A stretch of DNA of 60,968 bases from an uncultured Eubacterium sp. Lineage in GTDB: Bacteria; Bacillota; Clostridia; Lachnospirales; Lachnospiraceae. Below are positions 27,338 to 35,004 of this stretch, in pieces. Position 1 is the first letter of the stretch, and every line of letters begins with the position of its first letter. The notes beneath the pieces were generated by a model that was not told the DNA's origin, ran no database searches, and worked only from the letters and a program-made list of their open reading frames with translations. The stretch spans positions 1 to 60,968 of the forward strand of contig CAJTZN010000019.1 in assembly GCA_910584065.1 (NCBI GenBank), written 5' to 3'. A program made the translations under genes and the position numbers.

Positions 27338-27529
27338 AAGAAACCTCCTTCTTTCTTTTTTGAATTTATATTACATATGTCTATTTTTATTATACACTAT
27401 AACCTTCCGGATTTCACTAAAAATTTGCGATCCATCCCGTTTTTTTGATTTTTTTAACACGTTGTGTTCGTAACGTTTGGAGCCTTTTTGCATATACTGG
27501 ATACTGAGGATTGTGCATAGGAGACAGTG

Positions 27530-28309
27530 ATGCGGAGAGGATTCTATTTTCTGTGCGTGTGTGCACTCAGCATGTTGATTTTCAGTGAATATGAGAAAAA
27601 TAATCTGCAGAATGGAAACGGGAAAAGTGTGGAAACGGCTGCTACTGGTTCCGCGGTGGAAACAGCGAAGCCGGCTGCCGGCAAGGTGGCGTATCTTTCG
27701 TTTGATGACGGCCCGAGCGAGATCACGCCGGTCATTCTTGACACACTGAAAAAGAAAAATGTTCCCGCCACCTTTTTTCTCGTGGGAAATGAGATAACCC
27801 CTGAGAGGGAAGCGATCGTAAAGCGGGAGGTCGAAGAGGGCCACCGCATCGGCGTACATACGTTTTCACATAAAAAGGATGAATTGTATTGTGACGAAGA
27901 ACGGTTTTTTGAGGATTTTAACATGTGCCGCGACCGGATCCAGCAGGTGACGGGAACGGCCCCCACGCTGCACCGTTTTCCGTGGGGCAGCAGTAACAGC
28001 TATGTGTGCCCGATTGTGGACGATCTGATTCGGAAATTGAAGGAGCAGAATGTCATGAGCTTTGACTGGAACGTATCCGGTGAAGATTCCGTCGGAAGTC
28101 ATGTGCCGGGTGCGGTCATTTACCGGAATGTGGCAAAAGATCTGGAAAAGCACGATCAACCCATTATTTTACTGCATGATTCGAATACGATGAAAAATAC
28201 GGCGGCGGTTTTAGGGGAGATCATAGAGCTGATCAAGGAAAAGGGTTATTCTTTTGGGACGCTGGATGAGAGGGAGGAGTATACATTTCCGGCAAGCTGG
28301 CGCAGATAG
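27530..28309 (+). CDS. Exported polysaccharide deacetylase (NodB domain)
   Basis: 259 residues; the ATG at 27530 is 6 bp after AGGAG (the GTG at 27527 is too close). A signal or anchor segment at 1-20 precedes a short linker. NodB motifs are YLSFDDGPSEITP (Asp59, Asp60) and the metal-binding HTFSH (His110, His114), with the RFPWGSSN and LLHDS motifs later. Likely removes acetyl groups from peptidoglycan or chitin-like sugars at the cell surface. Confidence 0.9.
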   Translation: MRRGFYFLCVCALSMLIFSEYEKNNLQNGNGKSVETAATGSAVETAKPAAGKVAYLSFDDGPSEITPVILDTLKKKNVPATFFLVGNEITPEREAIVKREVEEGHRIGVHTFSHKKDELYCDEERFFEDFNMCRDRIQQVTGTAPTLHRFPWGSSNSYVCPIVDDLIRKLKEQNVMSFDWNVSGEDSVGSHVPGAVIYRNVAKDLEKHDQPIILLHDSNTMKNTAAVLGEIIELIKEKGYSFGTLDEREEYTFPASWRR

Positions 28310-28349
28310 CAGGGATGGAGGAAAAATGTACCGGATGTGTTTGTAATGC

Positions 28350-28378
28350 TTGCATTAAGCTCTCTTTTGCTGTAAAAT
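28350..28378 (+). promoter_or_regulatory. Promoter before the two-component operon (TTGCAT-17-TAAAAT)
   Basis: TTGCAT at 28350-28355 and TAAAAT at 28373-28378, 17 bp apart. A hairpin with a T-run lies directly downstream in the predicted leader. Confidence 0.55.
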
Positions 28379-28403
28379 AATTGAATAAGAAAATTGGTTT
28401 TCA

Positions 28404-28440
28404 GGGAATGTTTTGTGTTGCGGCATAAGCATTCCTTTTT
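28404..28440 (+). terminator. Rho-independent terminator or leader attenuator
   Basis: Stem GGAATG.../...CATTCC with partial inner pairing and TTTTT at 28436-28440. It may end deacetylase transcription or, given the promoter just upstream, attenuate the regulator operon. Confidence 0.6.
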
Positions 28441-28470
28441 CTAGCCGGTTGGTATGAAGAGGAGTGAACG

Positions 28471-29634
28471 ATGCGGATGATACAGTGTATGGCAGATGCG
28501 GAAGGGTTGGTGCTGAGCAGCCAGAAAGAAGTTGTCCGGTTAGCTTTTGCTGAGATCGAATATGTGGAAGTGATCAACAAGACGGTGTTTTTTTATTTGG
28601 TAAACGGTGCAGTACGTGAGGTGGTTTCTGCTTTATCGGTCTTTGAGGATGAACTTTTATCCAGACCGGAATTTCTGAAAACACACCGCTCGTACCTTGT
28701 CAACTTGAAATATATTCAGGCGATGGATGCCGGTTTTGCCGTGACGAAAAGGGGAAATAATGTCCCCATATCCCGACAGCGACGTGCGATGGCACTTAAT
28801 GCGTATACACAGTTTTGGCACCAGCCTGATCCGATAAGTTCTGTGTCTGCCGGAGTGCCGTCCGGACAGAACAAAAAACATAATGGTCCGTGGCGGATTC
28901 TGCTAGTGGATGATAATGCTGCGGATCTCGCGTTTTGGGCAGATATCCTGAGCCGGCACGGCTGCCATGTGCGTATGGCAGAGAGCGGTAAGGAAGCGCT
29001 TATGCTGGCGGTGGCCGAATCGTTCGACTGTGTGCTGCTGGATGTGATGATACCGGGTGAGGATGGTTTTTCCATTTGTGAAAAAATAAGGAAACATCAG
29101 AGTATCCCCGTTATTTTCCTGAGCTGCCATACGGAATCGGACAGGCAGGTGGAAGGATTTGCGGCAGGCGGTATTGATTATATCACCAAAGATACGCCGG
29201 AAAAACTTTTTTGGGCCAAAGTGGAAACCCGCATTAAGCTGGCTTCGTCCGAATGCACGCAGTTTCAGGACGGGCCCCTGCTTTTGGATCTGGTGGCGCG
29301 GAATGTGAGGATGGGGGAAAGGCGGCTATGTGTGACGCCAGCGGAATTTGATATTTTGTGGTGTCTCGCAGAGCATAGCGGGCGTGTTTTTACGGTGGAA
29401 GAAATATATGGTATTGTTTGGGGCGCTTGGTCAGGGGATGACCGTTTGGGGGATGACCATTCTTCGGCCTGCTGTCTGGAGGATGATGGAAAAATCGTAC
29501 AATTGCAAATGTCCCGGCTGAGGAGGAAATTGGAAAAGGCGTGGGGAGGGCATTGTTATATCGAGTCGGTTTGGGGACAGGGGTATCGTTTTGTTCCGGT
29601 GGATCAGGCATCTTGTATGGAGGGGACGGAATGA
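28471..29634 (+). CDS. Response regulator with LytTR - receiver - winged-helix architecture
   Basis: 387 residues. Residues 1-112 match the LytTR DNA-binding domain (EIEYVEVINKTVFFYLVNG, FLKTHRSYLVNLKYIQAM, VPISRQRR). After a short linker the receiver domain (about 142-256) has ILLVDDN, the phospho-acceptor Asp191 in LLDVMIPGEDG and the Lys in DYITKDTPEKL. Residues about 283-380 are an OmpR-type winged helix (VTPAEFDILWCLAEHSGRVF, SRLRRKLEKA, VWGQGYRF). Two DNA-binding domains of different families flank the receiver, which is unusual. A 28-residue acidic insert lies in the winged helix. Four-base overlap with the sensor kinase gene. Confidence 0.87.
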   Translation: MRMIQCMADAEGLVLSSQKEVVRLAFAEIEYVEVINKTVFFYLVNGAVREVVSALSVFEDELLSRPEFLKTHRSYLVNLKYIQAMDAGFAVTKRGNNVPISRQRRAMALNAYTQFWHQPDPISSVSAGVPSGQNKKHNGPWRILLVDDNAADLAFWADILSRHGCHVRMAESGKEALMLAVAESFDCVLLDVMIPGEDGFSICEKIRKHQSIPVIFLSCHTESDRQVEGFAAGGIDYITKDTPEKLFWAKVETRIKLASSECTQFQDGPLLLDLVARNVRMGERRLCVTPAEFDILWCLAEHSGRVFTVEEIYGIVWGAWSGDDRLGDDHSSACCLEDDGKIVQLQMSRLRRKLEKAWGGHCYIESVWGQGYRFVPVDQASCMEGTE

Positions 29635-31538
29635 AGTGGCAAAATGTCTGGTGGCAGCATTTGCTCGTCCTAAGTGTGATGACGGTTTTATTTGTCTTAC
29701 TTTTTTATGTTGACAACAAATACCAGACGCCGCCTCCGTATGGAAATTCCGGCGTCATCGCTTTAAATGAGGGGGATCTGGAGCGGGAGGATCCCATCTT
29801 TTTGATTGACGGCTGGCTGCTTAGCGATGAATATGTGACAGAAAAACCAGTGTATATCGGCGAATTTTCTAATCTGCAGAGGGGGAATCTGTCGGTGTCC
29901 CCGCATGGACGGGCGCATTACCAGCTGACGCTCCGCTATGATGGTGCATCGAGGATCGTGTCTTTGGATTTTCCTCAGTTGTCCTGTGATTATACGATTT
30001 CAATGGACGGGAGGAAGCTTGCGGAGGGGACTGGCAATGGGCAGATCACATTTTTGCTCGCCCGGGGTGACCATGTTTTGCGCGTAGATACTAGATCAGG
30101 GATCGGGTATTATAGTGGAATGTATTTTCCGCCTGCTCTCGGTACCGGGCAGACACTTTCACAGGTGGACAGGACCCGGAGTTTTGTCTATGCGCTGGCG
30201 GTGTTTTTTCCTCTTGTACTTGCGGTATTTACGTTCTTTCTGTGGCAGACGGGCGGGGAGATCAGTCGTTTGTTCGGGTTGCTTTGCTGCTGTTTTTCTA
30301 TTTATATGTCGCGGTATTTTGTATTTCAGTTTTCAATGCCTTTGGGACGGTATTGGTTCTTGATTCAGAGTCTGGCGCTATATGGTGTCTGTTTTTGCGT
30401 GATCCGGCTGGCTGTGCAGGCTTCGGGTGTCGGCGGAAGGACTGCAAGGTGGTGGCAGGGCGCGGTTTTACTTTGGCTGCCGATCGTACTGTTCATACTG
30501 AGCCTGCTGATTCCGCTGCTGCCCTGGGCAGTTTTCGTTCATGGCAGGCTGACCGATCTTTATTATACCCTTACTTTTTGTACGACAGCATTTTTTGCTT
30601 TACATGGAGTAAAAGGAAGGGATCCGGAAAGTCGTTTTACGACGGCAGGATGTTTGGTGTTTGGAGTCGGATTGCTGGTCAATCTTTTTTTCTCCAATCT
30701 TTTTGAGCCGATTCGTTTTTTCTGGCAGTTTGAATGGTGTGGTCTCCTGTTGGTTTTTTTATTTGGGGCGATGATGGTGTCCCGCAACCGCCGTATCATC
30801 CGGGAAAACGATATGCTTACAAATCACTTGGAGGAGCAGGTGAAAAAGCGCACCGAAGAGGTCGTCTGGCTTTTGGATGAGCGGAAGGCGTTTTTTTCGG
30901 ATATGGCACATGATCTAAAGGCGCCGGTGTTCGCCACGCAGTCCTATATCAGGGCTATCCGGGAGAGAGGCGTGGGGGTGGACGGAGAACTGCTGGGGTA
31001 TTTGGAACAGGCGGAGGCCAGGCAGCGGGAACTGGCACGTCGTCTGCAGGGACTTTCCGCTATCAATGAACTGGATAAAGTAGAAGGAATGCGGGTCCGC
31101 ATCCCGGTGAAGGAGCTGTTTTCGGAAATTTATGCGGCCCATCACGGGGAGGCAGAAGTTCAGTCCGTACACCTTTTTGTAACGCAGCCGGAGAGAGATA
31201 TGTTTTTGCTGGCACAGCCGGAGAAACTGGACATTCTTTTTGAAAACCTTATTTATAATGCACTCCGGGCAACGCCGGAAAATGGAAGCATTCGGATTTC
31301 TGCCCAGTGCAGGGGGGAGAAGATCCACATTATCGTGGAGGATACGGGCTGCGGTATTCCGGAAGAGGAACTGCCATTTGTTTTCCAGCGGTTTTATGTG
31401 GGGAAAAGTAATAGGGATACTGGTACAGGACTTGGGTTATATATTGTACAAAGTATCGTGGAGGAGATCGGCGGTACGATACATGTGCAGTCGATGGTGG
31501 GGCAGGGTACCAAATTTGTGATGGAATTCCCGGTGTGA
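29631..31538 (+). CDS. Membrane sensor histidine kinase (7TMR-DISM-like)
   Basis: 635 residues from the ATG at 29631 (GGAGGGG upstream), overlapping the regulator stop. One N-terminal membrane helix, an extracellular beta-rich domain (about 35-185), then about seven membrane helices (185-405), as in 7TMR-DISM receptors. A short coiled coil leads to the phospho-acceptor His427 in DMAHDLKAPV. The ATPase part has FENLIYNALRATP, EDTGCGIPEEELPFVFQRF and TGTGLGLYIVQSI. It pairs with the LytTR-REC-wHTH regulator. Signal unknown. Confidence 0.9.
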   Translation: MKWQNVWWQHLLVLSVMTVLFVLLFYVDNKYQTPPPYGNSGVIALNEGDLEREDPIFLIDGWLLSDEYVTEKPVYIGEFSNLQRGNLSVSPHGRAHYQLTLRYDGASRIVSLDFPQLSCDYTISMDGRKLAEGTGNGQITFLLARGDHVLRVDTRSGIGYYSGMYFPPALGTGQTLSQVDRTRSFVYALAVFFPLVLAVFTFFLWQTGGEISRLFGLLCCCFSIYMSRYFVFQFSMPLGRYWFLIQSLALYGVCFCVIRLAVQASGVGGRTARWWQGAVLLWLPIVLFILSLLIPLLPWAVFVHGRLTDLYYTLTFCTTAFFALHGVKGRDPESRFTTAGCLVFGVGLLVNLFFSNLFEPIRFFWQFEWCGLLLVFLFGAMMVSRNRRIIRENDMLTNHLEEQVKKRTEEVVWLLDERKAFFSDMAHDLKAPVFATQSYIRAIRERGVGVDGELLGYLEQAEARQRELARRLQGLSAINELDKVEGMRVRIPVKELFSEIYAAHHGEAEVQSVHLFVTQPERDMFLLAQPEKLDILFENLIYNALRATPENGSIRISAQCRGEKIHIIVEDTGCGIPEEELPFVFQRFYVGKSNRDTGTGLGLYIVQSIVEEIGGTIHVQSMVGQGTKFVMEFPV

Positions 31539-31556
31539 CGTCAGATTGTGGTTGTT

Positions 31557-33515
31557 TTATTCTTTTTTGTGGCGGGCTGAACGTGATTTCCGGCAGACCA
31601 GGGCAAAGAGACAAATACCGATGAGGCACAGTCCGACGAACCAGACAACGGTGGATAGGCTGTCAACGGCTTGGCTGCCAGTGATGTCGCTGTCAGCGGT
31701 GTGGTTGCCAGCGGTGTGGCTGTCGGCGGCTTGGCTGTCCGTGGTGTCACTGCCAGTGGTAATGGTTGGCTTTGTATTGCTGGTGATGTGCTGTTTCTGT
31801 TCGGAACCTGCTGGGGAACCTGCCGGGGAATCAGAGGTGTTTCCCGTTCCGGTTTCTTTTCGTGTGACGGTTTGCAGGGCAGTATTTTCCGCATGAAGTG
31901 TCGGGAAAGATATTTTGGGGTGTTCATCGGTCGTGGAATGGCGTATTATTTTTATGAAAAAGGGGGGCGGTGTGACAAGATTGACGTTTCCGGGTTTGTC
32001 ACCGCCCGTTTTTTGATCTGACTGATCTACATGTGCGTATTTCCAGTCAGATGGGGTCACAGTTGTATTGTCAGTTATTTTCTTCGTGTTTTCTGTTGGC
32101 TCTTTCGTGTTTTCAGCTGGCTTTTTTGTGTTTACAGCTGGTTTTTCCGTGCTTTCAGCTGGCTTTTTCGTGCTTTCAGCCGGTTTTTTTGTGCTTTGGG
32201 GCAGGGTCGGTCGCTGCCCTTCCGGCGTGCCGTCTTCTTTATTTTCAGCGCCGGCATTGTTTTCATTTCCTCCAGAGCCTTCCAATTTCGGTAGTTGGAG
32301 AGGCAGATCGTAGTTAGCCGGCCAGGATAGGATGAGCTGTCGGCCATCGTAGACGCCGCCTTCTATTTTCAGGCCGATAAAAAATGGGACAGGAGTATCT
32401 TCGGCAGCGGCTGCGGCTAGATAGGAGCGGAGTGGTTCTTCATCGATTTTTAACACCAACGTATAGCCGCTGTTCGGGGTGGAAGGCTGTACATTTATTG
32501 CTTTTAGCAGCGGAACATTCTTTCGCTCGCTCCATTTGGTTTCGTTTTCTGTAAGCGTATATACCCGGATATCAGTGGCGCCTGTAGGTTTTTTGTCAAA
32601 AGACAGCTCTAATCCGGCGTTTTCCATCGTCAACGCTCCGGTGGGATTACCTTCTTCCGAAGCAACGTTCAGGACCAGTTCGATTTCGTCTGAAAGGCCT
32701 TGTTCATGGATGCCTAATGTATCTTCCAGCTGGAAGATTCCCATTGGTGTTTTCAGCAGTGTGCCGGCGGGAACCAGGATCTCTTCTGCGGCGTCGGAAA
32801 TGGTTATACTTTCACCGGCGGTAAGTTTTGGCAGAGATAATTGTTTCCATGTGACCGGGCACTCTACGATGGCTTCTGCGAAGTGATCGATCCCCTTTTG
32901 AAGCTGGACTTCGATAGGAAGTTTGTCCGGTAAAAATGCCAGGATTTCCTGTGGCGTCATATCCGCGCTGACAGTGATCTGGTATTTTCCATAACGGAGG
33001 AACGGCCGTGTTTTGCGGGCAGACATGCAGGAGGCGAACGTGGCGATCAGGTGTACATTTTCCGGAAGTGGCTGCAGGGTACCGCGGTCAATGACGGACG
33101 TTTTAGTTTCCAATGTTGTTCCGTCTTTGTATGTAAGGCGGAGTTTCAGGTAAAAGCGGTCGATTTCCCCGTCGAGGTAGTTTTTCAGCGGTTCCTGGCT
33201 ATGGTAAAGACAGAGCTGATCCCGCAGGTTTGCTGGTTTGTCGGGATCTTCGCTGTTAGATGAGCCTAAATCCCATTCTACGCCGCATATATGGTAGTTT
33301 TTCCCATCCAGCGAAAATAGTGGTTGGATCTGGCTGATATCCGCAGTAAACTGCGTCAAGGTACCTTTTACGATATAACCCTGTGGAGAATATGCTATGT
33401 AAGCGTCGAATGATGGTATGTCCGGCTCTTCGGCATGGATTTCAGGTGTGGGGTGAAAAATGGCGGCAAGAATAAGAAGAGCAAGTATGATCAAAAGTTT
33501 TTGTTGTGTTTTCAC
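31557..33515 (-). CDS. Secreted membrane-anchored repeat protein
   Basis: 652 residues from a GTG at 33515, 6 bp after GGAGGA. Signal peptide at 1-28 (LLIILALLILAAIFHPTPEIHA), then a beta-rich region to about 430 without a recognised family. A Thr/Lys/Pro heptad-like repeat (TKKPAES type, about 445-490) and a Thr/Ser/Asp repeat near 600 act as wall-spanning stalks. The C-terminus has one membrane helix (VVWFVGLCLIGICLFALVC) and a basic tail, the layout of a sortase substrate but with no LPXTG visible. Convergent with the sensor kinase, 18 bp apart. Confidence 0.75.
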   Translation of the reverse strand: MKTQQKLLIILALLILAAIFHPTPEIHAEEPDIPSFDAYIAYSPQGYIVKGTLTQFTADISQIQPLFSLDGKNYHICGVEWDLGSSNSEDPDKPANLRDQLCLYHSQEPLKNYLDGEIDRFYLKLRLTYKDGTTLETKTSVIDRGTLQPLPENVHLIATFASCMSARKTRPFLRYGKYQITVSADMTPQEILAFLPDKLPIEVQLQKGIDHFAEAIVECPVTWKQLSLPKLTAGESITISDAAEEILVPAGTLLKTPMGIFQLEDTLGIHEQGLSDEIELVLNVASEEGNPTGALTMENAGLELSFDKKPTGATDIRVYTLTENETKWSERKNVPLLKAINVQPSTPNSGYTLVLKIDEEPLRSYLAAAAAEDTPVPFFIGLKIEGGVYDGRQLILSWPANYDLPLQLPKLEGSGGNENNAGAENKEDGTPEGQRPTLPQSTKKPAESTKKPAESTEKPAVNTKKPAENTKEPTENTKKITDNTTVTPSDWKYAHVDQSDQKTGGDKPGNVNLVTPPPFFIKIIRHSTTDEHPKISFPTLHAENTALQTVTRKETGTGNTSDSPAGSPAGSEQKQHITSNTKPTITTGSDTTDSQAADSHTAGNHTADSDITGSQAVDSLSTVVWFVGLCLIGICLFALVCRKSRSARHKKE

Positions 33516-33569
33516 AGACAGTCCTCCATTTTTTGGACTATGGCATGTCCCTGTTTTTCCATAATTTTG

Positions 33570-33629
33570 ATAAGTGCCAATATGTCAGAAAAAAAGAAAG
33601 GTTAAGGATCGATCCATATTGGCACTTAT
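33570..33629. repeat. 15-bp perfect inverted repeat
   Basis: ATAAGTGCCAATATG at 33570-33584 and its exact complement at 33615-33629 with a 30-nt spacer. It lies between the end of KDG kinase and the start of the membrane-anchored protein, both on the minus strand. No terminal T-run follows on either strand, so it is a regulatory site or a weak terminator. Confidence 0.55.
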
Positions 33630-33658
33630 GATCAGACGATGTTAATAGGGAGAAAAGG

Positions 33659-34684
33659 TCAGCGCTGTACCCGTCCGGATGCGTCCCCGCCGGCGAGTTT
33701 TTTCACTTCGTCTACGGAAACCTGGTTAAAGTCGCCTTCGATGCTGTGCTTGAGACAGCTGGCAGCAACGGCAAATTCGATAATTTCCTGCGGTTCCATA
33801 TTTTGCAGACAGGCGTAGATCAGTCCGCCGCCAAAGGAGTCGCCGCCGCCGACACGGTCAACAATGTGCATCGTGTACTGTTTGGAAAAATAGCATTCAT
33901 TTCCGTCATAAAGCATCGCTGCCCACTTGTTATCATTGGCGGAAATAGATGTGCGGAGGGTGATGGCTACCTTGCTGAAGCCGAAACGGTCAGCCAGTTG
34001 TTTCGCAACATCCCGGTAGCCCTCGTGATTGACTTGTCCGGCCGTTACATCCGTACCGGCAGCCTTGATGCCGAATACGTCGCTGGCATCCTCTTCGTTG
34101 GAAATACATACATCTACATATTGACAAAGTTCACCCATGACTTGTCCGGCTTTTTCCTTGCTCCACAATTTGTTGCGGTAATTCAGGTCACAGCTGATCG
34201 TTATCCCTTTTTCTTTTGCCGCCTTGCAGGCATCCAGACAGATGGCGGCCACATTGTCACCGAGTGCCGGGGTAATGCCTGTAAAATGGAACCACTCAAC
34301 GCCTTCAAAGATGCTATTCCAGTCAAAGTCTTCTGGTTTGGCCGTTGCGATCGAGGAACCGGCGCGGTCATAGATGACTTTGGATGGGCGCTGGCTGGCT
34401 CCCTTTTCCAAAAAATAAATACCGACACGGTCACCGCCGCGCACAATGTTTGATGTGTCAACGCCGAACCGGCGGAGGGCATTGATCCCGGCCTGCCCGA
34501 TCTCGTGGGCGGGCAGCTTTGTGACAAAGCCGGCGTCCAAACCATAATTTGCCAGGGAAACAGCTACATTTGCTTCACCGCCGCCGTAGGTAGCCCCGTA
34601 CGATTCCGCCTGAACAAACCGGTAATATCCTTCCGGAGCGAGACGAAGCATGATTTCACCAAATGTAATTACTTTTTCAGACAT
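33659..34684 (-). CDS. kdgK: 2-keto-3-deoxygluconate kinase (PfkB family)
   Basis: 341 residues from the second ATG (34684), spaced from GAGGA; the first ATG at 34696 overlaps that site. N-terminal VITFGEIMLRLAPEG and GGGEANVAVSLANYGLDAGFVTKLP, and the C-terminal DRVGGGDSFGGGLIYA with the catalytic Asp, match KdgK. Phosphorylates KDG from hexuronate breakdown; no aldolase or isomerase gene is adjacent. GGGDSF replaces the usual GAGD. Confidence 0.88.
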   Translation of the reverse strand: MSEKVITFGEIMLRLAPEGYYRFVQAESYGATYGGGEANVAVSLANYGLDAGFVTKLPAHEIGQAGINALRRFGVDTSNIVRGGDRVGIYFLEKGASQRPSKVIYDRAGSSIATAKPEDFDWNSIFEGVEWFHFTGITPALGDNVAAICLDACKAAKEKGITISCDLNYRNKLWSKEKAGQVMGELCQYVDVCISNEEDASDVFGIKAAGTDVTAGQVNHEGYRDVAKQLADRFGFSKVAITLRTSISANDNKWAAMLYDGNECYFSKQYTMHIVDRVGGGDSFGGGLIYACLQNMEPQEIIEFAVAASCLKHSIEGDFNQVSVDEVKKLAGGDASGRVQR

Positions 34685-34734
34685 TTTTTTCCTCATTTCT
34701 GCACCGCTTTTAAAAATAATAATGAAAATCTTTG

Positions 34735-34770
34735 CGGGTCTGGGACAGGCAGTGCGCAGACGCAGACCCG
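34735..34770. repeat. 8-bp inverted repeat in the kdgK leader
   Basis: CGGGTCTG at 34735-34742 and CAGACCCG at 34763-34770, with a 20-nt spacer. It falls within the predicted 5' leader of kdgK and may form an mRNA hairpin or a repressor site. The remaining sequence between kdgK and the surface protein gene holds only the two promoters listed. Confidence 0.4.
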
Positions 34771-34810
34771 GAACTCTATGTTCTCATAACTGCTTTATCG
34801 TTCTTATTCG

Positions 34811-34839
34811 ATTATAATTTGCATGCGTCCTTATGTCAA
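34811..34839 (-). promoter_or_regulatory. kdgK: Consensus promoter of kdgK (TTGACA-17-TATAAT)
   Basis: On the minus strand TTGACA (34834-34839) and TATAAT (34811-34816) with exactly 17 bp, a perfect sigma-A promoter about 125 bp before the start codon. Such a strong promoter implies that a repressor controls it. Confidence 0.85.
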
Positions 34840-34916
34840 GTTTTTCATTTTTGCTTCTCCGCCGCGAAAATTCGAGAAAGGTCCCGATCACGAACGAAAA
34901 AACCTAAAATTGATCG

Positions 34917-34945
34917 TTTACAAGAGGAAAAATCCGTGATAAGGT
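34917..34945 (+). promoter_or_regulatory. Candidate promoter of the 1411-residue surface protein (TTTACA-17-TAAGGT)
   Basis: TTTACA at 34917-34922, TAAGGT at 34940-34945, 60 bp before the start codon. Confidence 0.45.
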
Positions 34946-35004
34946 AAATACACCTCGAGGAAAACAATGTAAACCAATCAGCTTATAGGTTAGGAGTGAT
35001 CAAA

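Noticed and set aside
27337..27526. Divergent promoters between the membrane protein and the deacetylase
   Set aside because: TATAAT- and TATACT-like boxes are present on the two strands, but no acceptable -35 lies at 16-18 bp from either.
31671..32317. Overlapping plus-strand hydrophobic frames
   Set aside because: They are antisense to the Thr/Lys/Pro repeats of the membrane-anchored protein; low-complexity repeats produce long open shadows.
33570..33629. Rho-independent terminator of kdgK
   Set aside because: The T-run is in the loop, not after the stem, and the loop is 30 nt; kept only as an inverted repeat.
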